From Strongylocentrotus droebachiensis (Eukaryota; Echinodermata; Echinoidea; Camarodonta; Strongylocentrotidae), in NCBI GenBank assembly GCA_035222895.1, contig JAVYIG010007200.1:41708-105707 (forward strand): 64,000 nucleotides of DNA, given 5' to 3'. Shown one piece after another: positions 44,322-54,813 of the stretch; position 1 is the stretch's first letter; every line of letters begins with the position of its first letter. Made by a program: the position numbers and the translations under genes. The notes under the pieces are model-generated. The model had not been told where the DNA came from. It did not search any database and saw only the letters and a list, made by a program, of their open reading frames with translations.

Positions 44322-44625
44322 CCTGGGGAGTGTTTCATGAAGACTAAGATTGAATATAAGTTGGACTTAAATATGGCAGGCTGATCATGCCACTGTTTGC
44401 TCTAAACATTTACTGGCATTTGCTTCTCAAGGTACGTAAAAATCCTGGTCACAAATCTACAGAATTTTTTTTTTTTGATAATTCATTATTGAAGGAAAAA
44501 ATATTATCTATACATGTAGATCATAATTGAGAGACGAATGGTGAGAGCAAACAGTGGCATGAACGGCCTGCCATATTTAAGTCCAACTTAAAGTCGATCT
44601 TAGTCTTTGTGAAACACTCCCCTGG
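44322..44625. mobile_element. Palindromic MITE, copy 2
   Basis: Ends CCTGGGGAGTGTTTCATGAA and TTTGTGAAACACTCCCC, with the inner pair TTAAATATGGCAGGC / GCCTGCCATATTTAA. Same family as 40490-40794. Confidence 0.82.
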
Positions 44626-44629
44626 ATTT

Positions 44630-46335
44630 GGTTTGGCAATGTGACTGCAGACTCCCTGAAAATGTACTCGGCAAACCTCTCATAATTATCCCCACCCAGC
44701 TCTTGAGTACTTAAAGAGCAAGTTTTGCCCACATGCAAGTTAAATTGAATAAATAGAGACAAATTTAACAAACATAAGAGTGAATCAAAGTTACATCAAG
44801 ATTGGATAAAAAGTAAGTAAGTTATGGAATTTTAAAGTTTTGCATTATTTCATGAAACAGTGCTGTGATATGTATCATATCAGCTGTATGCAAATTAGCG
44901 AGTTTATGATGGCTTCAATCCTCATAGAATGTATGCAAAATCACTATACTATAACTTATTATAATACATATAAAGGAAAAATTTACTCACTTGTTTCCAC
45001 ACAAAAAAGAAAGGGAAAAACTTTAAATTTCATAAAAGAAAAATGTAAGGGGGTAGTGAGGGGATAACATCATCAATTTGCTTCTTTTCGTGCAATTTTG
45101 ATGAAACTTTCAGGGTTTTTTTTCTCTATTTATTCAATTAAACTTGCAAATGGGCCTTACTTGCCCTTTAAGCCCGAGACAAGTCTGGCTAAAAGTCCAT
45201 GTTTTATCAAAATAGAATTGTGTGCCACACAATAAATGCAAGAAACTGAAATCCTTGAATTCAATTCCTGTATTAAAGTTTTGACAGTATGACCGCAAAC
45301 CTCAGAAAGCTTGACGTCACAAAATGTTGGCTTATTCCATGCAATACATTCTATGCTCTTTTTTGATAGGTTATTTATTGGGAAATACTGCATATTAGAA
45401 TTGGACAACATTTTGTGTGCGATTGCTTTTTTTATACAGTATTTAATTGGTGCTTGTCCAGAAGTGTATTTTGTAAATGTATTTTTAACTTTTTATGTAG
45501 CTCTAATCCAATGTTAATTTTCTTTAGAAATTTGCAGAGGAATCTAGTCTTATTAAATTGCAATTGCTTACAAATTACTTCCTGCTGTAAGCTCACTTGA
45601 ATTCTAAACTGCCTTGCATTTGTAAACAATTGCAATTTAATAAGACTGGATCCCTCAAATTTTAAGTAGGTAGTGTAGATAGACTATGTGTGTTTTCTTT
45701 CAATAAAAAATGTAGTTATCAAAATGCTGGTTAAAAACACTGAACCTCAACGGAAATCCAACCTTTGTATGAAAACAGAAAAATGAGAGAAACAGAATGG
45801 AGAAAGTTTGAAAAAAATTGGACCGATTATGAGAAAGTTCTGAATGTTGAAAGACGGGATCATTAAAATATATGCGAATCTCAAAATGGCAATTCGGTCA
45901 GTGAATTTGTGATGTAGTCATGGATAAACTCTCCCAATTGTTGTGTACAAAGTTTTAAATAATTCATGTTTTTTTAGTGTCTTCTCCCTAAGGATACTAC
46001 GTAAAATCTATTATGGATCGTATGTGTCCTCTAAAAAGAAAAGACCCTCACAAGGATTTCTTTTTGAAAAATTGACAATTTTAGTCACTTAGTGTGTTAA
46101 AACAAAGGGAAGGGTTGTCGGGTACTACGTCACAATGACGTTACTAATTCAGCCAATTTGGATTGCTTGAAGATAGTGATTAGAACTGTCTTAATTAGGT
46201 TTTATCTGTTTTCATTCAAACTTTCACGAGTCTGCTTTTTTGTTGTTGTTGGTAGTAGTTCATGTCTTCAGTTATATATGCTTCTTTGATTTTTCTGCTT
46301 TCTTTTCGGGTAGTTGCCTATGAGGGTTCTATTTT
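44630..46335. other. Intergenic DNA between the unknown-protein gene and the 46.3-kb element
   Basis: AT-rich with no supported gene. Segments near 44780-44850 and 45780-45900 (AAATGAGAGAAACAGA, AAGTTTGAA) resemble 63050-63120, indicating a further dispersed repeat that I could not delimit. Confidence 0.4.
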
Positions 46336-46336
46336 C

Positions 46337-46876
46337 CTTTAAAGGGATAGTTGAGTTCTGTTTTCAGACCGCAAATGCCTTCAAAGTGCATGGTTATTGC
46401 TCTTATTCTTATCTATGACATTTATAGCGCCCTTTTAGAACCTAAAATTGCTATGAAGGTAGTTTTAGACCCCAAAGTGTGTGAAATTTAGCCAATACGA
46501 TCATACCAATTCAGCTCCACTTAAAAAAAACATGGTGATTGTTAATTGATTATTTAATTCAAAATAACAATACATGAGCCGGCTGATTGTGGATAATATA
46601 AGCAACACGAAAATTCCAACCAAAAAGCCAACATCGGCATTGGCTGAAATACGACGTCAACGGTTTTTTCAAATTTTTCAAAATGTATATTTGTGGTGGT
46701 ACACAAGACTTAGAAATCGTAATATTTCAGCCGTCTCTAAACCGATTTTGATCAAACAGATGATTTTGTCATTTAAATATTATGTTCTTTCAAATTTGAC
46801 ACTCAGTTTTTCATTATCTCACAAAAAAAAATATTTTGTGTAGCGCCCTCTGCAACAGAACTCAACTATCCCTTTA
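46337..46876. mobile_element. Inverted-repeat element flanked by TTAA
   Basis: Left end TTTAAAGGGATAGTTGAGTT and right end AACTCAACTATCCCTTTAA, about 20 bp perfectly inverted. The body is about 500 bp without a transposase. The TTAA-type flank suggests a piggyBac- or Kolobok-like non-autonomous element. Confidence 0.7.
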
Positions 46877-47430
46877 ACATCTAAAGATATGTTTAACCAT
46901 CTAACTGAGACATCATACATGTACATACCAGTCAACACTGATTTTGAAATGCAATAAAGTCAAGAACTCATCCGTTTGTTGTACGTCTTTTTTATTATGT
47001 ATTAATCTCTTTTATTACATAACAAAAGCTGTATAAATCTCAGAAACATGTAGCACAAAGATAGTTTTCAAAGATTCAATTAAATCATGATATAATACAA
47101 AATATCAATAAATCATGATATACATGTAATATAAATCTAATAATTAAATATTTTTTTATTAATTCAACACAACAGTCACATCATGATTTCCCCATAACTT
47201 CCTATAAATCTTTCTACACGATACACCACCATACTTGGTACATATAGTAATCATATTGTTAACATATGAAAAGCTGCAGCTATACTAGGATGTCCCTATG
47301 TATTATTGCTTTTTATACCAAGCATTGGCAAGGTCAAAGGTTACACAAATCATTGGAGAAAGATTCTGATTGGTAGGGTTGATGAAAATTGTTGGTTTGT
47401 TTTATTACGCGACTGCTAAGAAAGCATGTA

Positions 47431-47603
47431 CAGTCAAACCTGTCTATAGCGACCGCCCAAGGGAAACACAAAAAGTGGTCTTTATAGACAGGTGGTCTTT
47501 GTAGACAGGTTCCTTTAGTACATGTTTCAATGAGAAACCATTTTCCAGGGAAACCAAAAATGTGGTCTTTGTAGACAGGTGGTCACTAAAGCAGGCTGGA
47601 CTG
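47431..47603. mobile_element. MITE with CAGTCAAACCTG ends, copy 1
   Basis: Starts TA-CAGTCAAACCTGTCTA and ends GCAGGCTGGACTG-TA. The interior repeats GGTCTTTGTAGACAGGTGGT. Other copies are at 52707-52809 and 57304-57496. The TA target and CAGT end indicate a mariner-like origin. Confidence 0.85.
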
Positions 47604-47650
47604 TATATATGCTTGTAAGTTTAAAGCATCTAGGGGATCAACGGCTTTAA

Positions 47651-48429
47651 CCCTATGTTAACTGGGGGGGGGGGGGTCAATTTGACCCCCCCCCCTGTAG
47701 AAATTTCGCGACTACTCCGAAACCGCGGCAGATATAAAATTTTCCTTTCACAACTTTTTACTTTAGAGTCTTACGCATCTTTTAAAAATTTTTTTCGAAA
47801 ATCGGACCTACGGTTACAAGGTCACGTGACCTTTTGTCTTTGCATATCAGCCCGAAAATCGCTCATTTTCATGATTTGTGTACAAAACATATGTAAAAGT
47901 CATTTTTCCTAAAAATAGATAAAACATTGGTTATTGAGTCTTGTTTAAAGTTTAGATGTTTGTTTTGGGGTCAAAATAGTTGAATTGTAGTTATAAATGA
48001 AATAAAACAACAAAAACAATAAAATACATAAGTTAAAAAAACAATGAAATACATAAGAAATTATCAAAACAAGAGATAACATAAGGAATAACCTGGCTCT
48101 TCCAATTTTTTGTGTTGTATTATTATTCCAAATGGTCTAATAAATATATGTAGTGAAAAAGAATACTTAAATATGAATAATCTATGATTTATGGGCAGAA
48201 ATGTGAATTTTATGACCTTATCTGCATAAATTAGCATAAATATGTAAATGAGTGAATTTTTCAAAAATTTGAAATTACCATAGTATTCTTTACACTTCAC
48301 TTGACATGCATGCAAATTTTCGCGGCGATCGGCGGTGAAACGACCGAGATCTTAGGGGGGGGGGGGGGGGTCAAATTGACCCCCCCCCCCAGTAAAAACC
48401 TGGTCTGAAATAGCCCAGTTAAGATAGGG
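47651..48429. mobile_element. Foldback element with TTAA target and G/C-run arms
   Basis: Flanked by TTAA at 47647-47650 and 48430-48433. The ends CCCTATGTTAACTGGG and CCCAGTTAAGATAGGG are inverted, and each is followed inward by a G run, TCAATTTGACC-like sequence and a C run that form a hairpin at each end. The 779-bp unit has no transposase. TTAA targets are typical of piggyBac/Kolobok groups. Confidence 0.8.
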
Positions 48430-48435
48430 TTAAGT

Positions 48436-48545
48436 CCTCTCCGGGGGTTTAGGTAACAAGGGTTAACGCCTTAATTATCGCACCCGAGACCCTCAGCCCA
48501 TGAGACCACTACTCTACAACTAAGCCATCATACCTCCAGTACCAC
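48436..48545 (-). repeat. tRNA-like SINE head
   Basis: The complement reads TGGCTTAGTTGTAGAGTAGT (A-box like) and later GGGTCTCGGGTGCGA (degenerate B-box). It lacks a proper acceptor stem and CCA side, so it is likely a SINE relic, not a tRNA gene. Confidence 0.4.
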
Positions 48546-49970
48546 TAAGCCATCACTTCAGGGGCCTGTGTTGTGTTATAAAGAGTCGATATTAATCACA
48601 ACTATGTACAGAAGATACAGGGGACTGCAAACTTGCGATTGATTTGGAGGCCTAGCGATTTTATTTGGATCAATCGCAACTCTTTATAAGACAGGACCCT
48701 GGTCTACGTAATCATATTTGATTGACCTTTTGAGATGGATGCCTGCAAACCATAGCGATGAAGACTACCGTAGCCAAAGTTTGCGGGGGAAAGCAATCTG
48801 ACACCCATCTGATAATGCTTGTGATTTGAGATAAACTTTGTATACAAGAGCCTCGCAGAGTAAATACATTTTATCATGTTATAAGAAAGTAAGTCTTTAA
48901 AACAACATCAAAACAAATGTTTAAAACTTCTCAACTTCATGCATAACATGCTGTACACAATTGTTAAATTGTTTAACAGAACACAACAGATAAGATGGTC
49001 AATTGGTCTGATGAGCATGCCGGTTAAGGTAAGAAAAATTGCTTCAAAGAGAAATGATATGCTATTATAATTCAACAATATAGCTGCATTATGACATGAT
49101 ATACACTTACACATAAATGATTGCACATTGCTATTAAAGCGAGAAAAATCAACTAAAAACCAACTACAGTACATTAATTAAATAATGGTAGCAAGTATTG
49201 GACTTTGATGAGTATTTATCTACACCTACAACGCACTTTATTTCACCCTGAAAATGTTCTTTAATAGTAACTTTGAAAACATTTCATTTCAACCCATACT
49301 TTGAAATAAGTAGACATTCCAATCTATGTTAATTATTCCTATACAAATATATTTCAGAGAAGAAGTACAGACTGCAAATACAGAAAAACCAGCCCATCGC
49401 TTGCCTCTTTAAAACGTAAATATATACAATGCCTTTTGAAATGCTAAAATATGTTGATTTTTTAACGTTACTACACCACCTGAAGTATTTATGCCCAACT
49501 ATTCTTTGTACATACTTCTCCTTCACACAGTCCGCCTGTTTTGAACGGAAAGAAGAAAACAAATGTTACAGTACAAGATTTCATTGTAATGATTCATAAC
49601 ACTTTCATTAATTTGAAAGCTCTATTGAAGCTTTCTGCAGCAAACTCACTAACCACTTATTCCATCTTTTTTCACTGCTGTCCATGTGCACTTTTATATC
49701 ATCTAATATTTATCAACAATATATACCACCACAATATTAATATATCCATCACATACTCTACTACTGCATACAAAAATAGAATCTACAAGACTTCAAGTCT
49801 CTTACCATCACCTTTATACAAACTTATCTTTGGAAGACTTTAAGTAGATTTAAGATAATTGTGAGCTTAGAGCTATAAGGGCATTGACATAGTAAAGTGA
49901 TACAAGTTTAATACCAATAATGCCCTAACTTTTAACTCTCAAGTGTTGGCAATTTCATAGGGCGTACAGT
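48546..49970. other. Intergenic DNA, no feature recognised
   Basis: AT-rich. Small frames at 48908, 49329 and 49541 have no recognisable domain or splice context. Confidence 0.4.
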
Positions 49971-49975
49971 CCTGG

Positions 49976-50833
49976 GGCGGTATTCTGAACCCTGTGTTAT
50001 CTCTAATATTGTTGTATCTTTGGAGATAAGATAAAGTTGGTATTCTGAACACTGTTGTAACTTTTGTGTTATCTTTTGTTGTATCTTTTCTCTCTCTCAT
50101 TGGCCGCGCCTGCGCTCATAGTTTGGTGCGCGTGTAATTGTGCTTATTAGTAATAACATGGCGCTTAATCCTCATTTGCATATGCGCACGAGAGATAATA
50201 TGACAAGATAATTGGTATTCTGAAAATTGTTGTATCTTTTATCTTATCTTATCTTGCATGGTATTTACAACAGGTAGGGGGTTGTTGTATCTTTCGTGGT
50301 GGTATAATGGCGGCAATATTTCTTGCCCAGAACCAACTTTGTGAAAATAGACGAGTTAGAAGAAGATTATGTGTTGACCAGGAACATCACAGATGAGAAC
50401 TTTCCAAGAAATTAAATGCTAGGATATGATGATTTTAATGCTCTCATCTTAACAAATATAGTGAAAGTGTGATTTGTCTTCATGATCCAAATGCCACAGC
50501 GCAAATGATGACGCGCGTAATAAGCGCTCAAATAACTAATTACGCCCACGATTAGTATGCGCTAGGCGCATCTTCAGATGTGGCATAAAGTATTTCTATT
50601 GGTTGACCTACTTATCATGCTAATATAAAACAGATTTTGATTGGTAGGGTCCATACAAATGGGCGTGTCAACAGCGGTCAAAGATAAGATAGAGGCGGTC
50701 CTTCAAGAGATAACACAGGGATAAAATGATGTTCAGAATACCAACTTACAACAATATTAGCGCTGTGTTATCTCTGGGAGATACAACAAAAGATAACACA
50801 AAACTTACAACAATGTTGAAAATACCACCCCCG
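49976..50833. mobile_element. Foldback element of about 860 bp (GATAAGATA/TTATCTT-rich arms)
   Basis: The left arm GGTATTCTGAAC, TGTGTTATCTCTAATATTGT and the right arm (GTTCAGAATACC, ACAATATTAGCGCTGTGTTA) are inverted over about 130 bp with rearrangements. GTTGTATCTTT and its complement recur several times. No coding sequence. Confidence 0.7.
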
Positions 50834-51120
50834 GGCCCTGTCTAAAAGACAGTTGATATTAATCTCAATTTGTTTGCGATTGACATGGAACTATGTAAAT
50901 AAGAGATAGGAGACTACAAACTTAATATTGGCTTGCCTAAGAAATCTTTTCATTGTTAAATGCAACTTGTGACCAATTTCAAAACAAACTAGTAATCCTC
51001 ACTTATAAAAATATTTGAGCACTCCTTGAAGGTGAACTTGGATTTTGTAACAAATGCGACCATGTACTGGCACAAAGACAGTATGAGAATACACCAGACG
51101 GTGGCCTGTACACACAGCAA

Positions 51121-51585
51121 GAAGACGAAGAAGGAGAAAAAGAAAACGTAGAAAAGGTAAAAGAAGAAGGAAGAGGAGGAGAGAGAGAAGGAGGAGAAAA
51201 AGAAGAAGAAGACGACGACGACGACAAAGAAGATGACGACAAAGAAGATGAAGATGAAGAAGGAGAAGATGAAGATGAAGAAGAAGGAGAAGAAGAAAAA
51301 GAAGGAGAAGATGAAGAAGAAGGAGAAGATGAAGGAGAAGAAGAAGAAGAAGAAAAAGAAGGAGAAGATGAAGAAGAAGAAGAAGAAGGAGAAGAAGGAG
51401 AAGAAGATGAAGATGAAGAAGAAGAAGAAAAAGAAGGAGAAGATGAAGATGAAGAAGAAGACGAAGAAGAAGAAAAAGAAGGAGAAGATGAAGATGAAGA
51501 AGAAGAAGAAGGAGAAGATGAAGAAGAAGGAGAAGATGAAGAAGAAGGCGAAGAAGAAGAAGAAGAAGGAGGAGGAGGATCAGAA
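51121..51585. repeat. Purine tract (GAA/GAAGAT repeats), about 460 bp
   Basis: Almost pure A/G on the plus strand with GAAGAAGAAGGAGAAGATGA-type units. The serine/proline-rich and lysine-rich frames across it are low-complexity artefacts. It lies 330-800 bp beyond the GDAP2 stop codon. Confidence 0.9.
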
Positions 51586-51917
51586 CAAGAAAAACACTTT
51601 GGCTCTTTCACATTTGATGTAAACCAGAGTCTTTTTGTTGCTGTAATGACGCATGCCTATAAATACACTTCACATTTCTGTATCTCACAACACAGATAGT
51701 GAGAGTACGAAGGGAACCTGTGTTGGGCCCAGCGAACTAGTTTCTCATCCCTACTCGATATTCATTTACACGTAAAACACAACAAATCGCTGCTGTAAAC
51801 TGCCAAGGTTTTCATGCATCGTGTGTGGACAGGCCCATTGTCAAGTCACTTCGCCAGGTCGGAACAGTACTGTTTTTTTTGTTGAGATGTTGGAGGAATC
51901 TTGATGATTTCGTCCAA

Positions 51918-51974
51918 TCAGAGACTTCCGCTTCCGTCTCTTTCGTCTATGTCCCTGTAGTTAGGACCATTGAC
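51918..51974 (-). CDS. GDAP2: GDAP2, last exon
   Basis: After the acceptor TTTCTGCAG, 18 codons (NGPNYRDIDERDGSGSL at the end) lead to TGA at 51918-51920. The NGPxY motif directly after the Sec14 domain also ends vertebrate GDAP2. Phase 0 at the start matches the donor of 52531-52674. Confidence 0.8.
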   Translation of the reverse strand, partial: VNGPNYRDIDERDGSGSL

Positions 51975-52530
51975 CTGCAGAAAGAAAGTAAAACAAATTT
52001 ATATATCTATTAAATGGTGGAAAATTCAGATATAAACAAATAAAAATAAACAACAGGTATAACACTGACAAAAGGTACATATTAGGAGGAAACTTTTTTT
52101 ATTGCATTCTGGAGTGTTGGAAAATCTGGAAAATGGCAAAGTGTGTGTAATTGGGTTTTTACAGATGTTTTTCAATCAGATATGATTATTTACGTATGGG
52201 GACCGACGTTTAACGTCACCATCCGAAAGACGTTAAATGGCGAAGTTGAAAAACGCTACTCTTAAATATGAATTCTGAAACAAGTGCACACTCTTGGAAA
52301 CATCAGCATGAAGAGATTTTTAAATATCTGAAGACAATGATTTTGATGTTTGGTATACTTAATTGTTTAAATATATCTTCTGTCAAAGGTCAAAGTTCAT
52401 GGTCGTTAGTTGACATGTAATTAAAGGCTTTTTGTTTTCATCACACTTCAAGAATAATTCCATCCATCTCCTTAACTGAATTTAGGGGGGGGGGGCATAT
52501 TTGAGACGCAGTCCTATTGTCTTGTCTTAC

Positions 52531-52674
52531 CTTCATATCATGTTCGATCACAAAGGGAGGAATGTCCAGTTGGTCTGGGTGGATGGTCTTGTAGAGGTAA
52601 TGGACGGCTCCTGTCGAGTGGACCTTACTCTTGATGCTGGACGCTGTGAATGTTGTGAAGTACCAGGTCACAAG
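52531..52674 (-). CDS. GDAP2: GDAP2, CRAL-TRIO domain exon (C-terminal part)
   Basis: A 48-codon exon with acceptor TTTTTCATCAG and donor GTAAGA, phase 0 at both ends. It encodes LVTWYFTTFTASSIKSKVHS, then LYKTIHPDQLDIPPFVIEHD, closely following the end of the Sec14-like domain in vertebrate GDAP2 (TWFFTTF and I-x-P-x-Q-x-D-x-P-P-F-V as I remember it). Confidence 0.88.
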
Positions 52675-52706
52675 CTGATGAAAAAAGAATAATATCAATT
52701 ATAATA

Positions 52707-52809
52707 CAGTCAAACCTGCTTTAGTGACCACATGTCTACAAAGACCACCTGTCTATAAAGACCACTTTTCTTGTGTCCCAAGGGTAGTCTTTATAGACAG
52801 GTTTCACTG
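52707..52809. mobile_element. MITE with CAGTCAAACCTG ends, short copy
   Basis: Starts CAGTCAAACCTGCTTTAGTG after TA and ends ATAGACAGGTTTCACTG before TA. 103 bp, a deleted version of the element at 47431; in a GDAP2 intron. Confidence 0.8.
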
Positions 52810-52839
52810 TAATAGTCACATTTGTAGAGCGCTTAAAGT

Positions 52840-53030
52840 GGGACTGCACTACTTGAAGCTACTTGGGCCCCTCTATATAGCAAACAATGTCTAAGCGGTA
52901 TCCGTCGGTCCCCCATGATCCCCTTTTTCTTGTGTTATAAAGTGAGAGCTGATTTGATGAGATAACCACCTGTCAGTGACCATGCAGAGAGGTCTCATCC
53001 CTCCTGGCCAAACTATTGCAGATGGGCTTT
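52840..53030 (+). repeat. Interspersed repeat (family also at 32615 and 62095)
   Basis: Contains GGCCCCTCTATATAGCAAAC and GTCCCCCATGATCCCCTTTTT, as at 62115-62170. Confidence 0.6.
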
Positions 53031-53035
53031 AATAC

Positions 53036-53210
53036 TACGTTTTTAAGCACTTTTCATTGTAATTATTATTATCCCAGTCTTTGGATTCAATTATTAATCC
53101 TACCGGGGTGGAGAGTGGCATCTGTAGATTAATGTCTTGCCAATGGACAGTAGTGCCACAGCAGGACTCGAACTGCGAACCATGCGATCCACATTCTGGC
53201 GATTGTAAAT
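53036..53210 (-). mobile_element. SINE of the tRNA-derived family, partial
   Basis: Includes GTGGAGAGTGGCATCTGTAG, GACAGTAGTGCCACAGCAGG and CGAACTGCGAACCATGCGAT, the body and B-box side of the family at 56364-56733. Confidence 0.7.
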
Positions 53211-53350
53211 GAATTGAAGTGTGGCACACATGAAAATAAATCCAAGCCCCACAACCCTAATGCCCCCGAAGCCCCCACAAAAACCTTCTTCTTCTAGAAC
53301 CCTTCCTGTCGCTGAAGGGTGCATCACAGAATCAATATCTGCATCATGTC

Positions 53351-53640
53351 CTGGGGGATGTTTCACAAAGATTCTAAGTCGAACTTAACTCTAAGTTAGA
53401 CTTAACAATTATGGAAAGCCGTTAGCATCTATGAGAATATTTTGCAAAAGTTATTTTAAAAGGCATAAAATGTTGATTCAAATCATTCATAATTTTGATT
53501 ATTAAGGAGATTTCATGTTCTTGATGTGGAATTTATGAAAAGTCTAAAATACTTGATTTTTTGCTTTTGAATATATTTTTATTTTAAGGCTACGAATGGC
53601 TCTCCATAATTTTTAAGTCCAACTTAGAGTTAACTTACTC
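53351..53640. mobile_element. Palindromic MITE, copy 3, ending at a GDAP2 splice donor
   Basis: Left end GGGGGATGTTTCACAAAGAT; the right arm (TTAAGTCCAACTTAGAGTTA) stops at about 53634, so the outermost 25 bp or so are missing. The GDAP2 exon begins at 53643. Bases 2-9 of the donor GTGAGTAAGTTAAC may thus partly come from the element's arm. Confidence 0.75.
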
Positions 53641-53642
53641 AC

Positions 53643-53837
53643 CTTTGACCAGAAAGTAGGATGGACGATGTACATGGCTCTCAAGTTCTTCCTATATCTA
53701 TTATCAACCATGTGATAAACGTCCTTCAACCAGCTCAGTTCGGGCTGGTTGTCGGCAGAGCTCATCGTGTGGAAGTAGACGACGACGTAGTCCTGGTTGA
53801 CTATTGAGTCGAGTAGGTGGATGACATAGAGTAGTAC
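53643..53837 (-). CDS. GDAP2: GDAP2, CRAL-TRIO domain exon (central part)
   Basis: A 65-codon exon with acceptor GACCACCAG and donor GTGAGT, phase 0 at both ends. It encodes VLLYVIHLLDSIVNQDYVVV, YFHTMSSADNQPELSWLKDV and YRKNLRAMYIVHPTFWSK. The Y-x-x-x-V-x-x-K-Y-x-x-N-L-x-x-x-Y-x-V-H-P-T-F pattern is diagnostic of the GDAP2 Sec14-like domain. In other members this domain binds lipids or GTPase partners; a lipid ligand for GDAP2 is not established. Confidence 0.92.
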
Positions 53838-54659
53838 CTGGTGGTCAAAATTAATGCAGAGTTTGAGCAAAGTGTTTCTAGTTTCTGAAGGTTTTAATTC
53901 TTTTGTACTCCTATGCTCTCCCTTGAGAGATAGGTATAAGCACATCATTGCAAATAATCCATTAACAAATCTGTTTGATCTTGGTGTACCTCTGGGCCCC
54001 ATCTTATAAAATGTTACGATGCCCTCCAATCAATTGCAAGTTTGCAGTCTCATATGTCTTTTGTACATAGTTGCAATTGACATTAACTCTTTGTAAAAGG
54101 AGACCATAATCTTCTGTTGGTAATGTGCATTGGCTTTTAAAAACACAGAAAGAAAGAAAAAAAATTGCAAAGAGTAAGAAAAATTGTTTTTAGATTTATA
54201 AACACTTCCAAAGATAGGGCATATACTTAATTGTTCTCTTTCATTTGTCTATGTTCTATCTATATACTCCCTGTTCTTTCACATGAGACTCGGGCAGACG
54301 GCACACTGCATAGGCTCTGTACTTTTACACAACCTTAGACTGACAGGGAAAGGCTCTCCTCAAGGTTTTTAGGAATTGCGGTAAAATGTGACACAATATG
54401 AAATTTGTAAAAAAATATAACAGCTCATGTCTTTGTTGTACTTTTGATAACTTAATGTGCAATGTGTTTATGGGTTTTAGTTACAGAATCTAAGTCCTTT
54501 TTTTTATGTTGCTAGTTTTTTACATGTATATATCTTTAAAAGTGTTATTCATTGTACCTCACATGTACATGTAATACAAACCATTTTTGAATTGAATTGA
54601 ATAAATGAATAAGAGTCTGTCTCTGCAGACTACGGCACGATCATGAACATTCTTCTAAC

Positions 54660-54813
54660 CTTGTTTAAGTCAATGGAATGTGCGGGGAAATTTCTTGCCA
54701 CAAAGGCGATGATGGGCCGCCCATGGATGTCATGCCCTGTGGCGTAGATGCATCGATGAGCTGCGATGTCCGACAAGTCTTCCTGACGAGCTCTTCTTAG
54801 CAACCTTTCGTAT
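54660..54813 (-). CDS. GDAP2: GDAP2, CRAL-TRIO domain exon (start)
   Basis: Acceptor TTGGAAACAG, donor GTTAGA. It begins with one base completing an Arg codon and encodes YERLLRRARQEDLSDIAAHR and CIYATGHDIHGRPIIAFVAR. The A-R-x-E-D-L-S-D-I motif precedes the Sec14-like domain in vertebrate GDAP2. The first part of this exon with its acceptor is duplicated at 55803-55955. Confidence 0.88.

Noticed and set aside
51003-51622. Long serine/proline-rich (minus) and lysine-rich (plus) reading frames
   Set aside because: They are the two strands of a GAA-type purine tract; composition alone keeps the frames open.
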